Shown here: piece after piece, positions 25,900 to 36,774 of the stretch
Numbering within the stretch: position 1 is the stretch's first letter
Layout: each line of letters opens with the position of its first letter
Assembly: GCA_016758965.1 (NCBI GenBank)
Contig: JAEPRB010000249.1
Location: forward strand, 1 to 56,873
Direction of reading: 5' to 3'
DNA: 56,873 nt
Source: Circinella minor
Lineage: Eukaryota; Mucoromycota; Mucoromycetes; Mucorales; Lichtheimiaceae
Position numbers and translations under genes: made by a program
The notes under the pieces: model-generated
What the model was told of the DNA's origin: nothing
What the model saw: only the letters and a program-made list of their open reading frames with translations
The model's database searches: none

Positions 25900-27214
25900 C
25901 AGTGATTATTCGTTAAACCGGTACTCAATATATGTGAGGATTTGTACCGGTTTAGAGAATTGAAACGCAGTTGGTAGTAATAGGTAGAAGATACTGGAAG
26001 AATAACTAGAATTAAATTAAGCTATATAAGATAAAACAAGGTGACAGTTCATATAATATAGCTAGCTGCTTAATATAGCTTTGCCACTGTGAATTAATCT
26101 TTTACGTAGTGAAAAAATGATAATGCTGTATTCATGAAATAGTGCTCATGAACAGAGATTGGATTAATAATGAATTCACGACAAAGTGTTTATTAATATA
26201 GACCATCGTTACAGCAGCAGTTGAATAAATGAGTAAAAATGAATTGTATCAACAACATAATTACATATCCAATGATAATGAACAAGTAAACGACAAATTT
26301 GAAAAGAAGTACGTATGTAAATGAGGAAGAAGAAAAAAGCACCCATGTGAAGTTGGCAAAAAAGCGACACTGTTATTAGCAAGGTGTTGAAAAACTTTCT
26401 CGTGACGACAAGAATGATTTGTGTTTTTAACTGCTACGTATGGAAACAAATTATCATAGACAACTGAGATGTTTTGAAACGAAGGGTATATTACTGATTC
26501 TACCAATAAGAAGACTAATATTATATAATATAATATAAAATAATACTATTATAAATCCGGTAAATATTTGGACAAGTTCACCAGATACCAGTTCAGCGAA
26601 TTACCGTTATTTTACGAAGTATATAAAAAATATTTAAGAGATATTACCGGTTTAGCGAAATACAGAAGAGCCCCGTTAATTTCATATACTTCATTCCTGG
26701 CTATTTTGTGAAATTAACGGTGGAATGAAATTATCGAGGCACCATGTTGGAAGCAAATACGGGTAAAAAGTTTGACAGAAAAAATTAATAATAAATAAAG
26801 CAATATATATATAAGTGGCCGTGTAATATCGTTCATATTATATAGCAAGAGTAATCACTAAAGAAAAAGTATGTGAGGACCATAAATACATTCAATGTTG
26901 GTACTGAAGTAGAGCTATCATAGTCCCTTTGGTTCTCAACTAGATTCGGACAGTTGCTGTCTTTGAAACAAGCTACTTTGTGTAGCTTCTTTATCGCAGA
27001 AAACTAATAAGAGCCTTTCTCAAGTCATGTGTTGGAAGATCGCTTAATTTCAAGCCTTCAAAATCATTGTGAAAGTGAAAATAAAGGGGATGTGAAAGTT
27101 GATACTTTGTTTTGCAACTATTCCTGGCAAAAACCAGTAAATTAACGGGGGTTGAAATTAAACATGGATGAAATTAACGGGGCTTCTCTGTACCGGTTTA
27201 ACGAATAATCACTG
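25900..27214. mobile_element. Nested non-autonomous TIR element (outer)
   Basis: Starts CAGTGATTATTCGTTAAACC and ends with its exact complement; the perfect TIR is about 24 bases. It interrupts the MULE transposase C-terminus. Without the inner element it is about 0.79 kb. Subterminal repeats of ACCGGTTTAG occur at both ends. A CAG-type end suits Tc1/mariner-pogo elements, but the flanks show TG on both sides rather than the expected TA. No transposase is encoded. Confidence 0.75.
26663..27190. mobile_element. Pogo/Fot-type MITE (inner), TA target duplication
   Basis: Starts CAGAAGAGCCCCGTTAATTT and ends with the near-exact complement (one or two differences). TA flanks both ends (26661-26662 and 27191-27192). 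It lies inside the right terminus of the outer element, leaving only about 22 bases of that terminus beyond it. Length is 528 bases with no coding capacity. The CAG ends and TA duplication are the pogo/Tc1 pattern. Confidence 0.8.
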
Positions 27215-27784
27215 TGTTCAGTTGGAATGAAAACTATGAAAACATCACATTTCCTTACAATATATCTATATTACAATTCAACAATTATCGTCTCATTGGT
27301 TTGATATTATCGACAGAAAAGATGGACGACCATTAAACATCAAACGGACCTTTCATTACACGTATGAATAACATGAAAAATCAGGAATCAAGATTCTCAG
27401 TGAACAAGACCCTGAAGAATTTGCTGATACGTATTTTCTCAAAAATTACCAATCCCTTAAGTATTAGCTTTGAGGTTTTCTTAGCTTTTTATGAAAATAT
27501 TTCAAATTATATTTGTATATGATATATAAGAAATATTGCACAGGTATTAAATGGTATTGTTATATAATATACAAACATTTTTTTTTTTGGTTATTTATAC
27601 TGTTTTATGAATAAAATGGGTATAATGTATACATTCAATGGAGCAACGTGTCATCGTGCACTGTTTATCTTCATCATATTTTTTTATACAGTGTAATATC
27701 TCATCCGTTGGGATTATATTTTTATTATGATTGTCACAGGTATAATTGATAAATTAAAGTGATATATCTTCATAATATATCTTA

Positions 27785-28570
27785 AGGTGCACTATTATCT
27801 GCCATCTTGGTTTATTAACACTCTTTTTTTTTGTAACTTCCACTATACCCCATATTTCTTCTTTATAGTGGCATCCGATGGCCTCATAGCTGCGTCCTGC
27901 GAGATAACCTTGCTCTTGGGTGCACAGTCCAGCCTCTTCAATGGATCATGTGCATCAGATGACCTCATAGCTACGTCCTGTGAGATACCCCTGCTCTTGG
28001 GTGCCTTGATTCATTATTTTTTAATCATTATCTTTACCTTTAACATACACACACACAATGTTCTACAGATATATTCCCTGCTAATAATGATGATATGATG
28101 GGTTTGCTTGGCAGTGTTGTGCAATGGTCAGAGAAAAAATAGGAATACGTAACCTTATGGAGGAAGCCAACATTTCATGGAAGAAGAGTGTATAACTCAA
28201 AAGATTCACATGAGAAAAAGTTTTTAATGGAGGGTGGGGTGATGTTGTGGAATAGTGCACAATAATAAAATATTACTTTTTCATTTTGAACAAATAAACA
28301 ATATCACTCATAAAATAAAAATACCTTGTAAAGTGTGAACAGGTTCTTAACTTTATTCTTTCTTGTATATCAACGCCATCATTGCACATAATCATTATTT
28401 TCTTTGGATAAAAATCACATAATGATAAATCATGACATAATTGCGTCCAATTGTTCTTCCAACAAGCCCTTTTTTTTGTTTCTTTGTACACTTTCTTATA
28501 CGCAATTTTATTACATTTTATTTTTGAATTTGAAAAACTCCACACTCCATTTTACCAAATCAAGTTTATA
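27785..28570 (-). repeat. Right TIR of the MULE
   Basis: Reverse complement of the left TIR, with a deletion of about 350 bases and two minisatellite units at 27871-28005. The 90-residue open frame inside it (28273-28545, minus strand) lies in TIR sequence and is probably not a gene. Confidence 0.8.
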
Positions 28571-28796
28571 TTTTATTATAGAAACAAAGGAGGGTACGTA
28601 AGCAAACAATCAAGGCCCAAGAAGTTGTGGATTACTTTGAAAAAGACTTTACTTCTTTTGGTGCAACTACGATTTGAAATATATGAAAGAATCGTGTGCT
28701 CGAGTAATAAAGAAAGCTGCCGACAATTTGGGCTTACCATTGGCAAGTATCAATATCTTTCATTTATATTTTTTTATATATCGCTACCATTATATA

Positions 28797-28806
28797 NNNN
28801 NNNNNN
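28797..28806. other. Assembly gap of 10 Ns
   Basis: The 127 bases before the gap (28670-28796) and the 127 after it (28807-28933) are the same sequence in the same orientation. This is the mark of two contigs with an unmerged overlap, not of a real tandem duplication. Confidence 0.95.
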
Positions 28807-30406
28807 CGATTTGAAATATATGAAAGAATCGTGTGCTCGAGTAATAAAGAAAGCTGCCGACAATTTGGGCTTACCATTGGCAAGTATCAATATCTTTCAT
28901 TTATATTTTTTTATATATCGCTACCATTATATAAAACACGGACTAATTCCATGCTATCTTTTAGGAAAGAGAAATATCCTGGAAAAGAATTGAGCAGATG
29001 ATAAAGCAAGACTTGTCTGGACCCAGTAGCTCTACAACATTAGATAAAAAGAATTGTTTATTATGGTCACCAGGAACAGCATCGTCATCATCAACATCTT
29101 CACCAGGACTAAAGACCAGAATCACCATCACAGATAAAGCTATATTAAAAAAGCGTTTTGAAAAATTCAAAAACAACAATAAAAAAGATTTCTGGTATTT
29201 ACAAGCAACAATCCAACAGGCAGAAGAAGAAGAAGACGTTGATCTCTTGTCAGTAGAAGAAAAAGTCATGAAATTTGCTTTGGAATGCGAGTATTACCAG
29301 TAAGTGAAGAAAATGTCTATTGTATATGATTTGAATTTACTGGCTAATTTCACCATTTTTCAGTCCTTCACAATCACTTGTATTAGATCTGGGCGATAAA
29401 AATTGGGTTTCCATTTTCACTGAGGAAGAATTGGATGAATTACGTGACGCTGGCCGTGATTTACCGCTTGGTGTACCTGAAGAACTTAATGAATGTTTTC
29501 ACGGTCTTGGTAGATTGGTATGTATGTATGAGCAAACAAACAAGCAAGCAGTGAATACGTATGAGAAGAGAATACTCAACGATACTATTATGCGTTACTA
29601 GAAACCTAGTGGTGGCGCTTTCAAGTATTCCAGAAAGATTGGCATTGATCATCCAAAGAACGAATTGCTGAAGGTTTGGTTTTGCAATGAAGTGGAGCAG
29701 GTTTCAAGCTTGTTTTTAAAGACGGGTTCGCTTGATATTGGCGATTTGATGGAGTCCGATCCATTGTACGTTGGATTTGGGCTCTTTTCAAGCATTTTCC
29801 GAGGCTCTGATATCGTTGCGAAAAAGTAAGTTAACCATTGATATATGGGTAAACAGAAAGATACGTAGCAGAATTAATCCACTAAAATTGCTCTATCCGA
29901 TAGAACTGAATTATCCAGTAAAGCAAATGCAACTGCTGTTAATCAGAACCGCTTATTATCATCAACAGACCCAATCCAAAATAGAAAAAAATGGGGCGAC
30001 GTGGTGATATCATTTTCAGTTGTGGTGACATTGAACTTGGATGCACTGAAATTGGTCCTGGAAAAGATCAAACTAAAGAAATCCGCGACAGTATGCTCAA
30101 AATACATATTGTATTACGTGACATGTTGCTTTCGACGACTTTTGTCCCCAGCTTGCTCCACAAATCGCATGTTATCGGATATGGTGTTTTTGGTTCGTTT
30201 TACCCATGTATTATACATTCTTGTAGGGATCCTATGAATTATATATATTTACTAATGTATATTTTAATGCATTCGTTTAGGCGGTTCTGTGTCATTGCTG
30301 GATGCTGATATCCCTGAGGGATTCGTCACAAGAATAAGAAGAACTGAACCTCTCACATTCCCCAACAACAATGGTGATTTCGTAACAAAACTGGTACCTC
30401 TCCTTA

Positions 30407-30531
30407 GAGCAAGTGGAGCGGTGGTGTTAAAATAAACTGTAACTTTACAGCTTGATGTCTATGATTTTGACTTTACAGTTCAAAATTTAAAACCACTTTG
30501 CTATAAAAACTGGGCTGTAAAGTTACAGCCC
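30407..30531. mobile_element. Small MITE-like insertion in the right gene copy
   Basis: About 125 bases absent from the left copy, starting GAGCAAGTGGAGCGG. It holds CTGTAACTTTACAGC at 30437-30451 and its exact complement at 30514-30528, each itself nearly palindromic, plus a related CTTTACAG between them. It interrupts the last exon. No clear target duplication was found. Confidence 0.6.
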
Positions 30532-31145
30532 CCGCATGCATTGGTAGAACCATGATGGAAACCACCCTTCAATTGACAAATAATACCATTCATCCTTATA
30601 TCCTTGTCGACCGGAAAAAGGCATTGATGCCTTCCACCCAACTTCGTTCCATCTAATACCCAATCACAATCACATAAAAGACAAAGAACTGATCAAGGTT
30701 CATTGACTGGATAATCCGCTGTTTTGATTTTCATCCAAAAACAATAACAAGATTAAGAAAAACTCGTTTTTTTCATTACCATTGTATATCATCAAACTTT
30801 TTCTTACATACACACAAAAATGTATATTCGTATTATATTTCCAACCCTTACACAAATATTACCTACATCCTTTTCAATAATCACACTTTCACTTGAAACA
30901 CGTAAAATAAACTTTTACGGTGAACCAGTACTGTCAAAAACCGATCATAAATTATGAGACGATAGCTTTATTTTATAGCCAAGAATTCAAATTCTAAATT
31001 TTTTTATGTATCATTAAGTGAAACAAAACCAAAATAAACATTGTATTATATATTTTTTCTTTAATCATGCGCTGCTTGCGATCAGAAAGTACTTGTATCA
31101 TGTGGATATTAAACATATCGATCCGCATCTAATTTAAATTCAAAA

Positions 31146-31567
31146 AGATTCTGTTTGTTTTCTTACACTATTCTCTTCTTCTTGTGAGAGCATCTTATAC
31201 GACTTCTTGTTTTGATGATTTAAGCAATGACTGTTTCTCTTGTACAACGCATATCATTGTTACCCTTAGTACATACCAGGTAACTTTATCGGAGTTCGTC
31301 GGGATCTAATGAGTGAAACATACAAACAACTTGTCCAGCCACTAGCTTTCGTAGGGTTTCATTATTTTTTTTTTTTAGCTCCATAACAACCAGGGCACCG
31401 TACACAGCTTCTTTCATTACTTTTTTTTTTGTGTCTCATTCCAACAAAAAAAGAAAATAAGAAACCCTTTTCTTTTTCAATAATTTAACTGCTCTTATTT
31501 TTAATTATATATTGTTTTAATTTAATTACCCTCCCCACTCATAATTTAAAACACACGTGAGCTTGTC
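31146..31567. other. Upstream region of FZO1
   Basis: 422 bases between the repeat arm and the FZO1 start. Pyrimidine- and T-rich, including a T-run near 31366-31377; no other motif is supported. Confidence 0.6.
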
Positions 31568-34355
31568 ATGACTGACAGTGGCTATTTTGGAATGGCTTCG
31601 TCCATTTCTTCTTCTTCCTCTTCACCAGCAAAGAGATTTTTACGTCGTAATTCAGCACCTAGTGTTGAAGCACTTGACACTCGTTATTTTGACAAACCTT
31701 CTTCTTTTTCAACCGATCGTTCGGCAGTATTTGGAAATGGGACTACTATTTCACCCGTTTCGTCCGTCACTCCATCACCTACCACTTCAACAAAAATTGC
31801 TCGTACTCAACAACATCGCTTGAATGCAGCTCAGGAACAAAGAATGTATCATGATAGCTGTCAACGACTTTTAGGACATATTAATTCTGTCATGGGTATT
31901 TGTGAAGATCTTCAACTTTCCAACAAAGAACGATTTCCTATTCGGTATCCTGCTTCAATGATGGGGTCAGCAACAAATAATGATCGACCTATGCCTCAAC
32001 GTTCTCAAACAATGATGGTACCATCTGTTCAATCTAACGATATCATGGAAACAGCATCTCAACCTTGTGAATCAACAGAAACAGTGACATCAGTGACAGA
32101 AGCTTTACGTCGTTCTTCTATTCATTCTTTGGAAGAATCAGTAACACCTTTTGCTCGACAATTAGAACAGCATCGATTATTAAGCAGCGATATTGCTAAA
32201 GAACTCAGCATTCTTAATTTGGATTTGAAGATGGGACATTCCTCAACTGATTTGAATACTCTTGAAACACAATCTATTGCTAATCTTTTGGATGATCGTC
32301 TTCAACAATGTTTGCGCCATTTGGATAACTTACGTATACGCGTTGCTGATACTTCTTCCAAGGTGCTTGTTACCGGTGATTTAAATGCTGGTAAAAGTAC
32401 TTTTGTCAATGCTCTTTTGAAAAGAGAAATTTTACCTGCCGATCAACAACCTTGCACGAGTATGTTCTGTGAAGTGTTGGATGCCATGTTGAATGATGGT
32501 GTTGAAGCTATTCATGCTATTCCTGATGCTTCGAAATATAATCGTTTGGATCCAAGCACTTATCATCAAGTGGAAATGAGACATATCTTTAATGTCGTTG
32601 CCGATGAAGGTGATAAATACAAGATGCTTAAGGTGTATACAAGTGATGCCCGTACAACACAAGAAAGTTTGCTTCATAATGGTGTTGTGGATATTGCATT
32701 GATTGATTCTCCTGGTTTGAATACCGATTCTATCAAAACAACCGCTGTTTTTGCTCGTCAAGAAGAAATTGATGTAGTTGTCTTTGTCGTTAGTGCGGAA
32801 AATCATTTCACTTTATCGGTAAGTTATTATTAATTTTTTGATTGATTGATTGATTGGTTTTTTTTTTTGCTGTGTTTACTACCGAGCGGGTCCAGGGTTT
32901 TTTTTTTCATTTTATTTTGGTTTAGTGTGGGTTGGTGTGTGTATTTATCGTGTATATGAACCTTTTATTATTACATCAAATGACTCATGTAACACACATT
33001 TCAATATATTTTTCTAGGGTAAAGAATTCTTGTGGAACGCTGCAAATGAAAAAACTCATATTTTCATCGTCGTCAATCGATTTGATTCTATTCGTGACAA
33101 GGATCGTTGTAAACGATTAATTCTTGAACAAATCCGTCAATTATCACCTTCTACTTATGCTGATGCAGATGATTTAGTTCATTTCGTCAGTGCAGGTGAT
33201 GTTGACTTGACCGAAGGACAAAACGGTAGCAAATTAGATGCACCCGAATTTGCCCGATTGGAACAACGTCTCCGGGCCTTTGTACTAGAAAACCGTACCA
33301 AATCCAAACTTTCACCAGCAAAGAATTATCTTGTCAATTTATTGGGTGATGTTAACGCTTTAGCTGAAGCCAACAAGACTATGGCAGAAGAAGAACACGA
33401 GAAAGCTAATGAGGAATTAGTAAAGGATTTACCTGCTTATCAAGGTCTTTTGAAGGTGCGCGACCGATTATTACATCAAGTCGAACGTGTGGCTGAAATG
33501 ACTGTATTGGGTATTCAAAAACAAACACGGGATGTTCTTAACGCAGCAGTAGATGGTGTTGCTTCCACAGCTGATTCGATCGAGTATCCAGGTGTCTTTT
33601 TGATTTGGCAATATGCTCAAGATATTGCTGATTCCTTATCTCAAGCATTACTCAAACAAGTTCGAAATGCAGAAAATAATGCACGTCAAGATACCACACA
33701 ATGTATTGATCGTATTCATGGTATGGGTACTGAACATGTTGGTAATTATCCACGTGCTGCCAGTGTAGATAAAATGTGTCTCAAGAATCGTGATCGACGT
33801 GTCCAAATTGGTATCGAAGCTACTGATTTCTTTGACTTTAGCATTGATGATAAAATGTCAGGTTGTGCTTTGTCTTTGGGTGCTGTTGCTATGGTCGGTG
33901 GTCGATTGATGGGTGTCAAGGACGCATTATCTAGTTTCTGTAGTTTATCCAGCGCTGTGGGTCATCGTAATATGCGACAAATTGCCATCCCTGTCGTTGG
34001 TATTGCCAGTATGGGTATGTTGGTTTATGTCGTTTCTGATATGCGATATGCCGTCAAACGCAAATTGGTCCGCAAATTCAAGGAAGCTGTTCAAGAACAA
34101 GCCTATGTTGAAGGTCAAAGTAGTCGTATTGGTCGTGAAGCACGTAAAGTATTACGTGTCGAAGGTTGGGAAATTCAAAATAGATTAGTACGTGCCATTG
34201 AAAACAAGGAAAAGAAACGCAGTGAAATGGAAGAAAAGGCAGCTGTTTCTAAAGAAACAATTGTTTACTTCAATGGTATTCTTGATAAATCCGTTTTCCT
34301 TCTTGATAAGGTACAAACCATTCAAGTTGAACAACACAAAGCCATTGCTGCCTAA
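31568..34355 (+). CDS. FZO1: Mitofusin, mitochondrial outer-membrane fusion GTPase
   Basis: Two exons, 31568-32818 and 33018-34355, phase 0, 862 aa. After a Ser-rich N-terminus come a helical region and a dynamin-type GTPase: P-loop GDLNAGKST near residue 270, a Thr of PCTSMF (G2), DSPGLNTDS (G3), and VVNRFDSI (G4, here N-R-F-D). Then come heptad-repeat helices, two hydrophobic segments near residues 697-718 and 735-752 (SGCALSLGAVAMVGG and IPVVGIASMGMLVYVV), and a C-terminal coiled coil. Length and order match fungal Fzo1, which spans the outer mitochondrial membrane twice and tethers and fuses mitochondria. The start is the first ATG after a pyrimidine-rich leader. No abnormalities in the coding part. 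Confidence 0.95.
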
Positions 34356-34882
34356 AAATATTTATAAAATATCTTTTATCCTTTCCTCATCTCTCTCTCT
34401 ACCTCTCTCTCTCTCTCATATTAAAAATATATTTCTTTATATTAGGGGGTTTCAAAAATGAATTTTTTTCGCAGTTTTCGTGAAATCTGCGAAATTGAAA
34501 TCTGCGTCTCTTGAGACGCAGTTTATACTTCTTGAAGTCTACGAAATCTGCGAAATTTCGCAGATTTCAAAAAATTAATTTTTCATTTTTGAAACCCCCT
34601 ATTATATCTCTCTCTTTTCTCTTTTCTCTCCCCTCTCCTGTCTTATCTCCCCAAATATATCTTTTTATCCCTAGAATCATATCATCTTGATTTTTTTTTT
34701 ATATGTATAGCTCTTCCTTTTCTTCCCCTCAAAAAATCTTTCTCTTTTTATAATATTTCTTTAAGATTGACCTTTCCTTTTTTTTTCTCTCTCTTGTAGT
34801 TTTATATATTTATTATGTTATTATTTCATTCACTTTATTTTATCTCATTTTTCTATCATCTTAAAAATTTTCATTTTAAATT
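34356..34882. other. 3' region between the convergent FZO1 and PIG-U genes
   Basis: 527 bases with CT microsatellite stretches and the fold-back MITE at 34443-34601. Both genes end here, so it should hold both 3' UTRs. Confidence 0.6.
34443..34601. mobile_element. 159-bp fold-back MITE in the FZO1 3' region
   Basis: Starts TAGGGGGTTTCAAAAATGAA and ends with the exact complement of those 20 bases. The interior is also self-complementary (repeats of GAAATCTGCG and a central CTGCGTCTCTTGAGACGCAG), so the whole can fold as one hairpin. TTATAT precedes and follows the element: either a 6-base duplication, or a TA duplication if the ends are GGGGGTTTC. Confidence 0.85.
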
Positions 34883-36774
34883 TTATTTTTGTACAACATG
34901 TTTTCCTATGGCATTGGGGTTTTCAATATCATAATCACGTCGTAATACAGAAAAGATCATATCAATAAGTAATAAGACAGAACCTAAATTATATACTAAT
35001 GTAATAGCATAAAAGAAATTAGCATTTCCACTTCCTGCATATAGCCAAAGATGCCAAAAGATGGGAGCCAAAACAGATGAATATAAATAGATATTGGTGA
35101 TCAAAAATCCGTATCTGAAATCTATTATTGTTATTTATTAGAAAACGAGTATTGATAAAACATGATATTATAGATATAGGTATGTTCTTGTCTGTTCTTT
35201 TTCACTTACATTCAAAAAGTTCATCATGAAGTGGTAATAAACCAAGGAATAAGGCAGCATCACCAACAGCAGGATAACTTTTAAAAACGGACATGATGCC
35301 ACAAAGTACAGTGATTACGAATAATGGTTGATGTCTATATCATAATAAATGAGTAATTAAATTGACATGACTTTCCTATTTTTTTTTTTGTTTACCTTAG
35401 TTTTATACAAAGTGGTGCAACGAAAATAAACGCATGAAATTGAAAAACGACCATAAAAAAGGATCGGAATTGATCGAATATTTCAATGAAAAAATACCAA
35501 AACATACCAGTATTGGGTGTAAGATCTGAAAGAAATAAACTTTAAAACGCACACATATTAGTATCACTTATAAAACAATCTACTATTTATACTATAATTC
35601 ATTTCTTCTTTTTTTTATGACTGTTACATTATCATTATAGGACTTACATTACACCGTAAGTTGCTGCAATAAAATCCCATGACCCTACCAACCATCTTGA
35701 AATTCCGAGTAATCCAACAATACTGAGAGCAAATGTGGTAATCATGCCGAAAGACTGTAAATATATATATGTAGTTACATTGTTATTATTATTGTTGTTT
35801 GCTTAATCTTTCACACCATATTTTACCTTGGATGATGGTTGCATTAATATAAGTGGTACAACAAGCATAGCTGGATATAATCCTAAATAACCTGCAAGAG
35901 CAATCCATATCATAGCCATGGATGGACGATCTGTAATAATCATTTTTTTTGAAGGGAGGGGGTTATATATATTTAACATCGAATCCATTTCACCAAATGT
36001 TTTTTTTTTCCAAAATTTAAACTGACCTCTTTGAGCACATAGTATTGCCATGACGATACTTAAATTTGAAAAAATAATTGAAGATCGTGATATACATGAA
36101 AGAATAGTGAATGGATTAAATAAGTATAAAGCAGCAATGATATGTGGTTCGAGTAATGGTTGTTTTTTATCATTATCATTATTATTGTTCGATGATGCTA
36201 ATGGTTTTGGTAAAGGTTTTGTTTGCTTGATACGGTATAAAGAATGAGCGATGATGATATCTATTAAACTGTACAAGAGAGGAATTGTATAATAATTTGG
36301 AATACTTGTCAAAAATGAAAAGATGCTAAGAAGTAACGGTGCCTAATATGAAAACAGATTTATTTATATTCTAGTAAGAACTTGTCCTTCTTTCCTCTCC
36401 CCTTTTCCCTTCACCAACCCCTCATTTTCTCAAAGAAAGATTGTTTTCCAAACCTGATGAAATAAACCACCATCATAAGGTGGTACATTGCTATCATATA
36501 AATAAACTCCTTCAGTTACTACATTACATTTAATTCAAGAAAAAAATTATTAGTTCTCTCTCTTTTTTTTTTTTTGTCTTGATAATGAAAATGGTTATTG
36601 TGTTGTTGTATTTAGACATTTACGTCGTTTGTAACTTGTTACTGGTGTGGCGAACTCAACGCGTTGTAAAAAGGTATCAGCAACAGAAGGAAAACTGAAT
36701 ATGACTAATCGAAGAGCGATCGCAGACGAATATAGAATGGCATGATTTCTACATGCGCGATCTATTATGCCCAT
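34883..36774 (-). CDS. GAB1: GPI transamidase subunit PIG-U / Gab1 (Cdc91), with one apparent frameshift
   Basis: Eight minus-strand exons: 36624-36774, 36454-36518, 36027-36342, 35827-35930, 35648-35754, 35396-35539, 35206-35336, 34883-35114. About 416 aa. The protein is hydrophobic throughout, with PIG-U signatures: RVEFATPVTSYKR, the PPYDGGLFHQAPLLL block, SDLTPNTGMFWYFFIEIFDQ, SYPAVGD and FWHLWLYAGSGNANFFYA. PIG-U is part of the ER complex that attaches GPI anchors to proteins. Exon 6 requires acceptor AAAG at 35540-35541. In exon 7 the frame breaks at a 6-base homopolymer (35279-35284); one extra base restores the conserved sequence and the total length. The gene is essential in yeast, so a sequence error is more likely than a pseudogene. 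The start is the first in-frame ATG. Confidence 0.88.

Larger units (their letters stand above)
23390..27470 (+). pseudogene. MULE transposase with FLYWCH-like finger, multiply broken
   Basis: Blocks in order: a Cys-Cys-His-His cluster (CLRC at 23449-23460, GEHNH ending at 23558), like the FLYWCH/WRKY-GCM1 fingers that precede MULE transposases; ALENKYQDYITSANITSH; TDVTYKTFPK with the likely first Asp at 24001; VMDFSLSQMNGYLLA with the second Asp at 24204; NAIENFHCVFNT with the likely Glu at 24579; then an acidic stretch and a C-terminal part with CFYCQESAMTYY. Stops and frameshifts separate the blocks, and nested elements split the C-terminus at 25900-27214. DDE transposases cut and join DNA at element ends; this copy cannot encode an intact one. 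Confidence 0.65.
21920..28570 (+). mobile_element. Degenerate Mutator-like element (MULE) with long TIRs
   Basis: About 6.65 kb bounded by long inverted repeats (21920-about 23110 and about 27785-28570; the shared end is TATAAACTTG and its complement). Between them lies a broken transposase with a FLYWCH-like finger and DDE motifs, plus an inserted 1.3-kb nested element. TIRs of this length are typical of Mutator elements. No clear 8-10 base target duplication was found at the ends. The right end directly abuts the truncated gene copy at 28581. Confidence 0.7.
28581..30712 (+). pseudogene. Truncated second copy of the uncharacterised expanded-family gene
   Basis: Sense copy of the gene at 17423-19419. 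Its first exon and promoter are missing, because homology starts inside exon 2 where the MULE ends. Compared with the left copy it lost one base near 28670 (ACTACGAT against ACTACCGAT), shares the same 7-A frameshift at 29985-29991, and carries an insertion at 30407 that adds a stop soon after LVPLL in the last exon. The remaining last exon has many substitutions. It is certainly not an intact gene. Confidence 0.85.
28581..31145 (+). repeat. Right arm of the large inverted repeat
   Basis: Inverse of 16785-19293. It starts at the MULE right end and finishes near ATCTAATTTAAATTCAAA. It contains a 10-N gap at 28797-28806 and an extra insertion of about 125 bases at 30407-30531. The core 28807-30406 appears identical to the left arm; the outer parts are diverged. 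Confidence 0.85.

Noticed and set aside
28273..28545. 90-residue frame inside the MULE right TIR
   Set aside because: The matching left TIR region has indels that break it, and it shows no protein signature.
28670..28933. Real tandem duplication of 127 bases
   Set aside because: The exact copies are separated only by the N gap, so a contig overlap is the simpler reading.
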